From contig NW_003546256.1 in assembly GCF_000090795.2 (NCBI RefSeq), positions 331,721-395,720 of the forward strand: a stretch of 64,000 nt of DNA. Reading direction: 5' to 3'. Both the position numbers and the translations under genes were made by a program. The notes beneath the pieces are model-generated. The model worked only from the letters and a program-made list of their open reading frames with translations. It was not told where the DNA came from and did not search any database. This DNA comes from Amphimedon queenslandica. Its lineage: Eukaryota > Porifera > Demospongiae > Haplosclerida > Niphatidae. Positions 11,422-24,800 of this stretch are shown here, piece after piece (the first letter of the stretch is position 1; the number at the start of each line of letters is the position of its first letter).

Positions 11422-14400
11422 TTAATTTTTGGCTGCTTCTTTGGCTTTTGCAGAGTCCCCAAAAGGATCTGGTATAAATTGTTCAACGTTATCTCCCTCA
11501 CCAGAAGCAACAGCATCAGCTTTCATGGACTTCTTCTTTCTACGGAAGAAACCACACTAAAGAGAAAGAGGAGGAGAAAGGAAGGAAGACATAAATTTCA
11601 CAGTTTATCCAACAGCTCATAAAGATGACTAGCAAATAGATACTGTCACTCATTAACACTCACTGTACAGCTGAATAACTATTGCATTGAAAACACGCCA
11701 CTACACACAGAGTTACATTGGACAGTGTATGTGCATGCATAAGATTATAATAGTGGATACTTACAAAATATAGAATTACTGCAATTATTATTACAAAAAG
11801 TACAGCTGCAACTGCTGGAGCCACATATATATACCAGGGAATGCCACCAGACTCTGTGCTAGTGCCTGTAGTTAATAACGTCAATGTATCCTAGCAATAA
11901 AAATACATGTAGTTAGTATCTCTCACACATACACACACTCTTTCCCTCCTTCTTTTTCTTCCTTCCCCCCCCCTCTCTCTCTCTTTTCTTTCCCCCCTCT
12001 CTCTCTCCCTCTCTTTCTCACAGAGCCTTCTTCAGTAGCATTGACTGAGTTAGTTATGCCATCAGTGATGTTAACAACAGCATAAGCGGTTAGGTTATAT
12101 GTACCTGTTTTACCCTAAAATAAATATATAAAAGTAATCTTTAGACTCAACTGATCCATGTATAATTAATACTACGCATATGCCTGCATGTTGAGTGCTA
12201 CGTACATTAAAGAACCTTTCATCAATGTACCCAGTGATGACTATAGTGTCAGTTCTGGTAAGGAATGAAGTTATACTGCAAGAAAGTAAAATGCAGCCAG
12301 TCTTGGATTGGCCAGAGCAATCCTATAATAAAAAAAAATTGAGAAAGTTCTCTCTCTCTCTTTCTTTCTTTGTCTTACTAATTTCTCCTGTGTTTGTTGT
12401 CTTTTTACAATATTCGTTTTTGATGAAGATGATGAAGATGAAAATGATGGATAAAATAATGAGACATTTCTTTTCCTTCTCCTCCTTCCTGAGTCTTCCT
12501 GTGACTGCTGCTGCTGGGCATTGGTTTCAGCTTCAGATACATCAAGATCATCAGGATTGAGTGTAGAATTATCACACTCTAAGTGAGAAGAGCTCTGGAG
12601 AAAAGAGGTAGGGAAAAACAGAAAAAGGAAAGGATTTTGTAATAGTATACATGGAGCTAGTAGATTGTCAAGTTATTCAAAAATTGGGCCAAAATCCCTA
12701 TACTATAATATAGTACACAAACTTGGGCCAAATTTTTGCCAAAAATGATTAGGAAAATTTTTTAATTTTAATAATTTTTTCTGATACATATACAAGTCCT
12801 TATGCTGTGTTGAGTTGATTTCAATCAAAAAAATTAGATTTTTGTTTCAAAAGTCATATGTACATGTACTATTGTGGTGCCTGTCAACTCGTGAAGCATG
12901 TCATTTAGTTGACTGAAGATGCTTTACCGGAGAGAAAAGGAACTTAAAAAGCTCACAAAGGTGCATGGTAGCTCTAAATTTTTTTCTCTGTCTCTCTATT
13001 AATATTCTCTCTCTCTCTCTCCTTATTACCACTGCTGCTGGATAGTAATAATAATAGCTCCCAGTCTCGGGTCCACGTGATGGTATGTATATATTCAATT
13101 GTCCACTGATAATCTGGGATGGTCCATCATTCTTGAAATTAACATTAATCATGACTCTCTCTCCGAGCGTGGATGCATCTCTGCCGTCAAAATTAGACCC
13201 GTTTCCTTTATAATCTATCTCTTCTCCTGAATAAAACCTGCAATGTATCACGTATTAGATGATGTATTATCTATTTTTAGCAAAACAATAATTACAGGAA
13301 TAATCTATTTTTGGCAACACAATGACATAATAAATTAATAACCTACTTTCTATTTCAGTAACTTGATATTTATATTCATTTTTAGTGACACAATGTGCAT
13401 CTATTTTTAGTAACATTACTTACACAGTCACTGCATATTCTGATGAGGCTACTATGGATAAGTTTGCCACTGCATCATTGTTATCTAAATCTTCAGGTCT
13501 CTCAACACTGTATGCAACGTCGGTTGGGTTCCTGATACCAATAGGTATCCTAAGGACTCCTTCATTACCATAAAGACTGCCCTCTATTACTTGAACCACT
13601 AGTGAGATAACAGTGACTCCATCAGAGGACGAGAGTGGAGTCTTTATATTCTGGCATTCGTAGTGTCCGTAAGAGCTATTATCTGAAGTGGTATCATTGC
13701 ACGTAATGAAGAGCTAATTAGAAAGAAAGAGAATTAAATCATTAGCTACTACAAGAGTACATAATATTAGCTTGCTACTATAAAAACGTGTTTCTATTCC
13801 TCCCTCTCTCTCTCTCTTTTCCTCTGTCTTTCTTACAGATAATGGCGTTATTCTTGGTTGCTGAAAATACTCCTTAGATAATTCGAAAGTTAAATAAGGG
13901 TAGAAAGAGTTTTCCCCATCATTAGAGAACTCTGCTGATATGACAACTCGCTCAACCGGTCCCACAGTTAGTGTAGGATACGTGTTGCCATCTCGAGCCC
14001 TAATGGATGTGTAATATTAACAGTGGATGTCGTTAAAAGAAGGCATGGGTGGCTTACAGATAAGTGATGTTTTTAATATTAAGCTTGAGGTCAGGATTAC
14101 AAACATCATCTTCTCCACACTCTCGCACTACTGGTATCTGTTGGTAATAGAATAAAGTAAAGCATATATACATGTAAAGCTGATAAAATTTAGTGATCAA
14201 GGTATATCAATAATTTTGACAAAATAATTCTCTACTTTTAAACATTCCATGCATCATAAGTACAACCAAAGTCCTTTAACTATAGTACAGGGACTTTGGT
14301 ACAGGGACTTTGGCCTAATTTTTGAGCAACTTATTAAAAATCCAATTTTGATCAAAACAGCTTAAACCTTATATGTAATGCAAAATTTTTGCATCAAAAA

Positions 14401-17400
14401 AAATGTAATAAAAATATTTGAAGCAACTTTAAAAAATCTAATTTTGAATGCAATAAGCTCAAGCAAATTATGCTAGAGCCTGAGAGCCAATTTTTGGACA
14501 GAAGCATGTACTCTTGATAAATACTATATACATGCATACCTCTAGTTCGTATCCTTGTGCATCCACAACAGGAGATTGTGAGAAATCAGTGATATCAATG
14601 TTAGTACTAACGGTCGTCTTATCCCGAGGGATCTCTTGAGCATCAGCACGAATTTTAAAATTCAAATAGGTAGTTGTGTTCTGAAAAAATGAATCAAAAA
14701 ATAAAAAAAAAAACAGCAACTTACCTCAATAAGAACTGTGACATCAGTACAAGTCTCAGTGTATTCTCCAGTTAAAGTGAGCTCTCCTGTGTACATCCTT
14801 GAGCCATCTTCAAAAAAGAGCCTATTGCTAATGGACTCTGTAACTTCTCTTAGCACAAAATTAGTTCCTAAAAATATAAACACAAACTACATAATACAGC
14901 ATCATCTTGAGAGAGTCATCTTCTTCCTTCTCCTCTTTCTTTGCTCTTCTTTCCCTCCACCTCTCTCTTTCTTTTTTTCTCTCTCTCTCTCCTCTCTCTC
15001 CATTTTATTTCTTACTAAATCCATTTGATAGCCCTTTACCTCTGTACATAGCACACACTGCTACATCAAAGCTACAAAAATACACAGAATTAATTTACTA
15101 ATAAACATCTAAATACTGTAATACCATGCCACTGGATTTCCTTGATATACACAATCATAATCTTGTAGCATAACTTGTTCAGTATTAAATGTCATACTGA
15201 TATTAGTGATAGCTACTGGTATAGTACGCAATACAAATACACTCTGAGACTCATAAGCTCCAATAACAAGATCTGAAGGGAAGGAGGAGAGATGGATTCA
15301 CAGAAAAGTAACAAAGTCTTACCTCTGTACCCGTTTTGATCAACATCAGTACCACCAGAGAGAGAGAACCCAAAGGAACTAACTGATGGGATATCAGTTA
15401 CTTGAGATGCAACAGCTGAACCATTAATACGCTAACAAACCAATCAATAAATAAATTAATTAATTAATGTTATTTTTACTTGTTGATAAGTAGTGTTAAC
15501 AATAGAGCCAGATTCATCCATCTCTTGACCATAATAAATATACACAAACCCATTACCTTCATATGGAGCTGAGACTGCAAAATCTATATAAAAAGACATA
15601 AATAAAATAGGAGATAAATACAATAAGCATCAGTTACCATTGTATCCATCATTATTTAAGTCTCCAAGTGAAGCTATTGAAATACCAAATCTTCCCGAAC
15701 TTTCCTGACCAACTATGACACCAGCTTTTGTGAACGAAGAGTTCTAATGTGAACTCAAATCAAATCAAATCAAATCACTGATTGGAATCACCTGATTATT
15801 AACGTAGGCAGTGACACGTCCCACTTCATGATGAGATGGTTCGCTGTATATAGGAGAACCAACTAGTACGTCATCCCAACTATGAGAACATACAAGAATG
15901 AAAATGAAACTTGTACCAATGCAGCGCAAGCACTCAAGAAAAAACAAAACAGGGTAAACCAGTTATTATAACGATAATGCACCATGTGCATGTACATGCA
16001 CATGTAAACAAAAAAAACATTTACTGCCACAAAAACAACACTATTAATTACCGCCCACACACTTAATTGAACTGACCCATCTGCATTCAAATCGACAGCT
16101 GCAACTGAATATCCAAAATATTCTCCAAACTACAAAGTTAAAAAAAAATAGAAATAGCAAAAGAGAGTATTAATGAACCTGTTCTCCATCTATATGCAGG
16201 GTAGGCTTAACATCAATATTATTAACAATGTATACCTATAATGAAAAACATTGAAAATAAACAAACAATAGCAAAATGTTAAAAAATGATAAACAATAAA
16301 CAAGTGAACAATATACTCACTCGTCCAATTTGTGTGTATTGAGTGTAACGAGGTGAAGAGACCAAAAAATCTGACCATAAAGAAAATATAAGCTTATATC
16401 AATAATATATGCTACGTACCTTTTGAGACTTGGCTTGTTAAGAACCCTGAAGCAATGGAGAACCCTGAAAAAATAGAGAAAGAGATTTAAAAGAACAATA
16501 ATGAAAATGTACTATACAATATATATCACATATAATTTGAGACACTTTGAGATAAGAAGAATTTACAAGCCTATACAAAAAGTATATCTCTGAAATGAGG
16601 ACACCTCTGTATTAAGGGCAGGTAATATAGGCCCAATGGTGTCCTTAATAAAGAGGCTACACTATTACATAAGCTAAACATCGTGTGTGTACAGTGTACA
16701 TGTACATGCAAGTTTCTTACCATAATAACTAAACTGGTCATCATACACAGTATTAAAAGCACTTCTGTCTGCTTGATCTCCACTGCCTATACTAGCATTA
16801 ATAAATGGTGTTTGTATGTCACCATAACGTGGTCTATTGCCAGTTTGATTCAACTGATTGTAAAAAAACACACCGCCACTACTATATCTCCGTCCAGGAG
16901 TTCCGGTCAACATGAAGGGGCCTGGTGCAGAGGGCTATCATAATCAAAATGATACAGTAAAGTACAAAATTTATTACCAACAAACTCACAGTATCTTGTC
17001 GTAAAGCGGATGTTTCGGACACGCCTACTGAAAATCCAGACTCACAGTAGCCCTCGTTAATTTGATTAGTACCTGTACCACTGTGATCTGATGTATGAAG
17101 GACAAGTGAATGGGTGTGGTTAATAATGGGTGTGGCTAACCGCACGGCTGAAGTATGAGAAAATTAGAGAGAGAGCGATTTGAGTATACACAATGACCTC
17201 TTGGCTGAGAGTTACGACTAGATAGATCAACATATTCCCACAGAGGTGCACATGCCTGTAAATTAAAATAGTTAATTTACAAAAAATAAAATAAAGAGAA
17301 AGAGAGAGCTAGAGAAATTAATAATGAGACTTTTAGTGTATAATTACCACAAAGTATCCATTATCACTGTATACTGTAGCTCCCATTTGCTGTCCATTCT

Positions 17401-17798
17401 TATTCTGTAAAGACAGTTCATCATCAGGATCATCACTAACCCTTGGCAAAGAAATCCTATTGTTACCTAATAAATAAATAAGTAAATTAATAATGAATAA
17501 ATAAATAATATCATACCAATTCTATCAAAGAGGAGTCCATCAGGAGTGTCTGGTTCGCCTGATCCAAGTGCAGCGGAGCACGATGGTGAGGATAATGGAC
17601 ACTGGTAGACTAGACCAGTTCTATTATTGTTCATTCCAGTGGCAGTGTTACGAAAACAATCAAGTATCTGCTCATTTGTCAGAGAATTGAGTGATCCTGC
17701 TGAATATACTCTTTCACATGCTCTTCTGTCTGGTTGCATTATAGATACATTTAAACCACCTGGGTAAGCACCTGTAGGAGCACCAACCATTATACTGG

Positions 17799-17838
<40 letters not shown>

Positions 17839-18543
17839 GAGAGAGAGGTAGAGAGAAAGAGGGGAAGTACACATATAAAAGAGAGGGAGGCATGTTTTAA
17901 AAATATAATACCAACTTCAAAATAAATTAAAGCTCTTATTACTCAAGCTGCTAGTAAATAGATGTACCCTCTTGAGAATTATAAGGTGTATTCAATTTAC
18001 TTTCTCAGAATAGGATACTGCTATCATTAGGTACTCTTGCTGCTATGCAACAACAACAGCTACATGACAGCCTACATGTATATTAGTACTAGTTTTTTTT
18101 TAATGAATTATAAAACACTTTTTCCACTGATTATTCAGACAGAAGTTCAATAGAAACAAAAGCATAGGCTTTCCTATTCTCTAATGCATGCTACGAGTCA
18201 AAGACAGAAAGGGGAACTGAAAGAGTAAACTGTGTACTGCAAAAAAGACAAATTATTCTATGCTCAGACTGCATGAAAAACACACTTACAGCGTTTGATC
18301 TAATAGCTCATTTGCAGAGAGGCCAGCAGGATCATCAAATAACTGATGTACAGTAACAGAATACCCGAAGGAGTCATTTGTGGGATAAGCTAGACTGCTC
18401 TCTGCTCCGCTCAAAGCTGGAGATATCTTGGCTATTGGTTTGTATACATCTATAGTTTCTAGTCTAGCGGCGGAGAGGGTAGGATAATGGAGTATAGCCA
18501 AGGCTACTAGGATCTGTAAGCTTGCAGAAAGAAGAACAGTCAT
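11422..18543 (-). CDS. Integrin alpha subunit A (no inserted I domain)
   Basis: Twenty-seven exons close in frame to 1202 aa: 18543-18290, 17794-17517, 17466-17348, 17255-17198, 17147-16990, 16934-16721, 16464-16420, 16370-16321, 16235-16179, 16129-16077, 15879-15792, 15743-15638, 15583-15480, 15431-15323, 15272-15125, 15071-15016, 14867-14725, 14680-14540, 14137-14058, 13999-13837, 13713-13424, 13237-13030, 12594-12379, 12322-12206, 12114-12022, 11890-11765, 11556-11422. A signal peptide (MTVLLSASLQILVALAIL) leads into a seven-blade beta-propeller. FG-GAP repeats carry Ca-binding loops DLNADGWDD, DLNNDGYND and DVDQNGYRD. Thigh/calf domains follow, with a furin-type run RRRRKR near residue 1000. 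A single TM helix lies in exon 26 (about 1130-1158), then CGFFRRKKK, the GFFKR-like alpha-tail clasp. It pairs with a beta chain as a matrix receptor. The start is the ATG at 18543; upstream in frame is TTG only. Exons 13-15 are nearly identical to those of alpha B. Confidence 0.96.
12660..12930. repeat. Palindrome-linked repeat, degenerate copy
   Basis: In an alpha A intron. Has 'aaaattgggccaaaatccctatactataatatagtaca' and, at its right, the shared end region 'gtggtgcctgtcaactcgtgaagcatg'. The palindrome is decayed. Confidence 0.65.
14195..14470. repeat. Palindrome-linked repeat, reverse-oriented copy
   Basis: In alpha A intron 18. Carries 'aaagtcctttaactatagtacagggactttgg' immediately followed by a second 'tacagggactttggcc', a local duplication of one palindrome arm. 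Confidence 0.65.
15121..15587 (-). other. Gene-conversion tract, copy in integrin alpha A
   Basis: Covers exons 13-15 and both introns between them. It aligns base for base with 23091-23558 in alpha B: I count 4 differences over 361 exon bases, and the introns are mostly alike too. Exons on either side are clearly diverged in protein and DNA. Confidence 0.9.
16560..16675. repeat. Short 'AACCTCT' element copy (partial, reverse)
   Basis: In an alpha A intron: 'tctgaaatgaggacacctctgtattaagggcaggtaatataggcccaatggtgtccttaataaagaggctac'. Shared with the copies at 9.0 and 35.0 kb. Confidence 0.65.
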
Positions 18544-18841
18544 CTTGAGATTGTTGCTCAAGCAAAAAAAATTGCCACACCCACAAACCGAAATCGCGAC
18601 GCCCTGGTTATATGATGTTAATAAATTAACCTAATAACTTAAACCGGACGTGACCTGTGGTTGTGCTTTTTTGTGTATAAAATTTTTTATTTAATCATTA
18701 AAAATTAAATTTTAAATCAAAAAGATGGCTTTGCTGGAAAGAAAATTGCATTTTAATTAATTAAAATTACAAAACGAAACAAAATAAAAACTAAAAATTA
18801 TCATGGAATTAGAGGGTTGTGAATAACTACTGCATTTGCAG
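18544..18841. other. Spacer, integrin alpha B stop to alpha A start
   Basis: 298 bp between two genes on the minus strand. Must hold the alpha B 3' UTR and the alpha A promoter. AT-rich; no repeat or ORF supported. Confidence 0.5.
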
Positions 18842-21800
18842 TTACATTTCTTTGGAGTCCTTGGTCTCATCATCATTTGGATTATAATCATCTTCGTATG
18901 GGTCCATCTCCTCTTGCTCCTTCTTAGCTTTCTTCCTTCTTTTAAAGAACCCGAGCTGGCATTAGATATAAAAAAGGATTGAAATAAATGTGCATGGCTC
19001 ATTTTGTCAATTAAGAAATTTAGCTAGGCCACTCCCAAAAGATTCATTGTTTCTCATTACAGAACAGAAGCAGGCTTAATGCAGGTGGGCAGGTTTGTTT
19101 ATTTTCATCAATTCTATCCATTATTAGCTGCTATAAAAATCAATGTAAGGCCACAGTAATGCATTAGCAAGCAAGGACTCTTAATTTGAGTAAATGATAT
19201 GACACTGAAGAGATTTGAATAGTGGATAACTTACACAGTATAATGCAATGGCTAGTATAATGATGAATATAATAGCTAGTACCACTGGTATTATTATATA
19301 CAAGTATGGGAATGAGCCTTCAGTACCACCACCGGTTGGCTGAACCATTCGAACAAACATCATATTAGCCTAAAATAATAATGATGATAATAATAATAAT
19401 TATTATTATCAAAAATACAATTATACAAAAAATACATACAATGTTCTTATGTTGTGTAAAAGTTAAGCTGATTTTAATCAAAATTGAATTTTTTATGAAT
19501 TTTTAAAAAATACTCCAAAATTGGGACAAAGTCCCTGTACTATTAGTAACGCGGTAGCGTTATTAGTAACGCGGTAGCGTTATTAGTAACGCGGTAGCGT
19601 TATTAGTAACGCGGTAGCGTTACTAAGTAGGATTCACCCCCAAACAAAATGGCTGCCACGACTTTTGCAGCCTTGCTATACCGGGAAAACGAGCTCCTAT
19701 GCTTACCAGACTTTATAAAGGACCTTATCTTGACCAGAGGACTCCAATGGTACAACTAGCGTGGCTCTAGACCTTGTCTAAGCAAAAAGTCAAAAATCGG
19801 CGAACCGGCCGTTTTGTTCAGCCACCTTTTTTCATCTTCATCTTCATCAAGTCAGTCCTGTCAAAAAANNNNNNNNNNNNNNNNNNNNNNNNNNNNNNNN
19901 NNNNNNNNNNNNNNNNNNNNNNNNNNNNNNNNNNNNNNNNNNNNNNNNNNNNNNTCTTTAGTACAGGGTCTTCGGCCAAATTTTGCCAAAAACAACTAGG
20001 AGTGAATTTTTCATTTTTATAATTTATTCTGATACATATACTTGTTCTTATGTTGTATAAAAACTTTGAGCTGATTCCAATCAAATTTACATTTTTTATG
20101 AATTTTTAAAGATACTCAAAAATTGGGCCAAAGTCCCTGTACTATAGTACAGGGATTTCGGCCAAATTTGGTCAAAAATGGCTAAGAAAGAAACTTTCAT
20201 TTTAATATTTTTTCTGATTTATATGAATGTTCTTATGCTAATTTTCAAATTTGAGTTGATTCTGATCAAGTTTGAATTTTTTATGAATTTTTAAAGTTGC
20301 TCCAAATGCCATGTACTGTATTGTAGTGCTGGTCAGCTCAAGAAGCTCATGCTATTTAGCTCACTTAGCATGCTTTGTGGGAAACCCTGCATACATGCAA
20401 CAAATGAGCAATTCAATTATCATTAGTAGCTAATAATTCAGTTAGTAACTTACAGTACTATCTCTTGAGCTGTTTGCTGTGACAGTAAACCCGTCATTAA
20501 TGTCACCCTCAACATATGCTTTTAAATTATAATCTGTCGTTTGTCCCTAATTTAGATACATATGCATGAGAATAATAGACACACATCAACTTTAAGACAC
20601 AGGTAGTCATCTACTTGTGTATCCTCCCTCTTTCTCTCTCCCTTTCTTTCTCTCTCTTCCTCTTCCTCCCTTCCTCTCTCTCTCTCTCTCTCTCTCCATC
20701 TCTTACTTGAAAGAATCGCTCATCAATGAATCCTATTATTTCTAGTGAGATGACACTCCCACTGGCCAGAAGGGAGACGTTACACTGTATTAGCATACAC
20801 TCCATTGGAGTTGCTTGACAATCCTAATAATGACAATAATAACAATATAATAGCAATAATAATCATATTATCTATTTTAATAATAAAATGTAAACATATG
20901 TTCTCTGCCCTAACTTACAAGATTAAATGTTGTCTCCATTTCTTCAGTTTGTCTGATTCTCAATGCATTATGATGTTTTGGTGTCAAATATGATAAATTT
21001 CTACGCGAGCGCCTTCTCCCAGCACCACCTTGCAGTCCGCTACTCTGTACATTGTCAGTATTATAGTTATTGGGATTGAGATTGGAGGCACAATTGAGAT
21101 TATTATCAGCACCAGCCTAGAGAAAGAAAGGAGAGAGAGAGAGTTGGAGGAAAGAAATAAAATGGATTGCATTTTAAAATAACAATTATTATAAAAACTA
21201 TATGTAAATTTTTATTTACCAGTTTGACAGGATAATAATAATAATTGGAGGCAGTTTCGGAGGGTTTCCTAGCTGGTATGTATATATTGAGGTAGCCGCG
21301 GTAAGGGGAGGGGCCAGAGTTCCTCAGAGAGACCCTGAGACTCAACCTGTCCCCAAGATTACTGGATATGTTGTTTAGAGCTGCTGGCCTAGCACCAGAA
21401 TATGTATAAGTATTAGGAATGAAAAACCTAAAGAAGAAGAGAAGGAGAGGAGGAAAAACAAGAAAAAAACAATTTTTGCATGTCTTCCTTTACTTCATAA
21501 TAATTATGGCTTACATATTTAAAGTATATGATGACACAGCAGCAAATGCAATACTTCTCCTCATGCTATTGTCAGAGAGGAAAGTATCATTCTCCCTGTT
21601 GCGCTGTTGCTCAGGTATTGCAGCTGATATAACTAAGTCGAATGGGTCCTCGTTTCCTCTGATGCTAGAAATTAGAGTTAGTCGTATTGCAATGATTTGA
21701 GGAGGATCAGTTGATTTGAGTGGAGACTTGATACCAGTGCAAGTGTACTGAGTTATATTGTCTGATGAAAGAGTACAAGTAATGGAGGACTAGTGAGAGA

Positions 21801-24800
21801 GAGAGAGAATCTTATTTAATATTACTATTATTATTATTATTATTATCATTATTATTATTTAAAGATAATTGCAACTACATGCCTATACAAAAGTACCTCT
21901 GAAATGAGGACACTTCTGTATCAATAAAGACAATACAGTTTTGGCTTTAATAATGAAAGTTGTGATATTATTTGTTCTTACATTGGGAGATGTGGCTGAA
22001 GAGAAGTACGTGTTTGTTAAATCAAAAACGAGATAAGAATTGAAAGCGTCTTCCTCTACATTAGTTAAACTGACGATCAAATCAACAAACGACGTGTCAC
22101 CAATCACAATTTGACTTTGATCAGATGATAACTGATTTGGATCAGACTTCCTAATATGGGAGAGAGAGAGAGGAAGGACTGTACTATATTATACTGTAAT
22201 AAATTTGCATGCATAATACCAATTATACATATACATCCATGTACCTATATATCACATTGCTTATTCTTAATTGGAGATCAGAGTCACAGATGAAGTCATT
22301 CCCACACTGTGTTGAGACCTGCAATGCTTCAGTGACTGGGGATACTCTAATGTCGGGAGAAGCAGAGAAATCAACTGGGACCGAGTTTGTATTGACTGGA
22401 GACGTGTCAGTTGGTATATCCAGTATCGTTGCTCTCATTAGCAAATCACTAATGTCACTGGATATAGTAGTATTCTAAAAGAATAACGAAAAACAGCAAC
22501 AGTGATGAAAGTAATGATTGTGCTCATTTGTGCACTGACTGCTAAAAATTTTAGCACATAAGGCTAAATTTATCAAGAGATAATGCTTGAACAACAAAAC
22601 TATTGTTGAATGAGAAAATTTATATTGTGTAGCCTATGTTTTTTTACAATTATTTTTTCTCTAAGAAAGCCACAAAATTCTATAATATTTTTTAACTCAA
22701 TAGCTATTATGATTATATTGGTACAGAGTCCCTTACCGATACAAATATTGTGATGTTGTAACAGGCTGGAATACCAGGACCAGTGTATGTTACTGGTCCT
22801 CTGATACTGCTACCAGTAGTTCCATCTTGAAACATTAATCGTGGGGCCTGCCCAGACCCCGTGACCTCTTCAAACGTGTAATTAGCACCTGTCATATACA
22901 TGCAATGATAAAAATTACAACTTTTCTTCATCGTTATTTTTTCTGTTTTTCTCTCCTCCCTCTCTCTCTCTGTGAATTCATGTTCTTACTAAATCCGGAA
23001 GGCAGTCCTTTTCCTTCATACTGAGAGCATAGTGTAGCTATAAAACTAAGTAAAAAAAATAAAAATTACTAAATATACATATAAATTATTATACCATGCC
23101 ACTGGATTTCCTTGATATACACAATCATAGTCTTGTAGCATAACTTGTTCAGTATTAAATGTCATACTGATATTAGTGATAGCTACTGGTATAGTACGCA
23201 ATACAAATACACTCTGAGACTCATAAGCTCCAATAACAAGATCTGAGGGGAAGGAGGAAAGATGGATGCACGGAAAAAGTAACATAGTCTTACCTCTGTA
23301 CCCATTTTGATCAACATCAGTACCACCAGAGAGAGAGAACCCAAAGGAACTAACTGATGGGATATCAGTTACTTGAGATGCAACAGCTGAACCATTAATA
23401 CGCTAATAAAACAATAAATAAATAAATAAATAAATAAATGACATTGTTACTTGTTGATAAGTAGTGTTAACGATAGAGCCAGATTCATCCATCTCTTGAC
23501 CATAATAAATATACACAAACCCATTGCCTTCATATGGAGCTGAGACTGCAAAATCTAAAATGAAAGAGTAGGCAGAATAAATAAGGTATTAGTTTTTTAA
23601 TTGTGTATTACCATCATATCCATCATTGTTAGTGTCACCAATCGGCTCAACAGATAAACCAAACTGTCCACCAGGTTCAGTCCCTTGTAATACTTTACTT
23701 AAAGTTAATGTATTGTTCTAAAAGAAGAGGGAGAGAAGGAGAGAGAGAGAGTAGAGTAGGAGGCGAGTATAGGGAGAAAGTGAGAGCCAAGTCATTACTA
23801 TATGTTGATTGTACTCACGATGGCAGTGAATATGTATACTCTACCCAGTAGTGTTCTAATGGGTGATCCAAAATTAGAATACATTGGAGCTCCAACCAAT
23901 AAATCATCAAAGCTAATAATAACGACAAAAAACAACACCATTGACAATAAATAAACACTAATACAAGCTACAATTAATGATAAGTAAACAGTAGCACCAG
24001 CCAAATCAACAAAAACACTTACCCATCACCGTTAAGGTCAGCTGTCGCAAGAGTATAGCCAAAATATTCACCGCTCTAAAATTAGAAAAGATAAAGACTT
24101 ACGTTAAATAAAGAAAAGAGAAAGTAAAAGAATTCAAGGAAAGAGAGAGAGAGAGAGGGGAATTACCGAGGAACCATTTACAAAAATATTTGTTTCGATG
24201 GAACGATCTTCATAAATAAATGCCTACATGACATTATGTGAATAATAATCAATTATTAATTATTATTATTGAAAAAAACTCACTCTTTCTCGTAGTGTTT
24301 TACCAGCATCATCATCATGATAAATTGGAGCCGATATTATAGTATCTATTGAATACACAATTAAATGTACAACTATTACACAAAAATATACACCATCATG
24401 ACGACTGAGTATCAAGTCTCTATTATTTCACAAAATTCATTTTAATGCTTTAAAGGTCTAAAATTGGGCAAATTTGTTAATTTGAAATTTGAGAGCCATC
24501 TGCCAAAATAAAACCTGGAGACTATTATGTACATGTATAGTACAAGCTCAATGGCACATGGCTTTAAATTGCCAATTAAAAACAATTAATCAACATAAAT
24601 TTAACAAAATAATAGTTCCATGAAAATGTATGTACATGTACATGCATGCATCATGTAAACAATGCATTACTTGTAATTGTTTTATTGAATAAGTTACCAG
24701 TAGCCACTGCATATCCTAAAATAAAATTGTTATAAAATTAATTTACACACAAGTTTTATTACTTAGGTCTTACCAAAATATTGTTCAAAATTTGAAGTTT

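Larger units (their letters stand above)
19430..20390. repeat. Palindrome-linked repeat array, split by an insertion
   Basis: In alpha B intron 23. Type A units lie on both sides of the 19543-19958 insertion. An intact palindrome CCCTGTACTATAGTACAGGG-like junction lies near 20130-20152. The right end is 'gctcacttagcatgctttgtgggaaaccctg', seen at several other copies and possibly the true element end. Confidence 0.75.

Noticed and set aside
18541-18561. Longer integrin alpha A start (MSNNLK...)
   Set aside because: The upstream codon is TTG; the ATG at 18543 gives a proper signal peptide.
19541-19620. CRISPR-like array
   Set aside because: Copies are head to tail with no unique spacers, and the genome is clearly animal.
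22990-23045. Alternative acceptor for alpha B exon 15 nearer the exon
   Set aside because: The inner AG breaks frame; the AG at 23046-23047 keeps frame and equals the alpha A exon length (56 nt).
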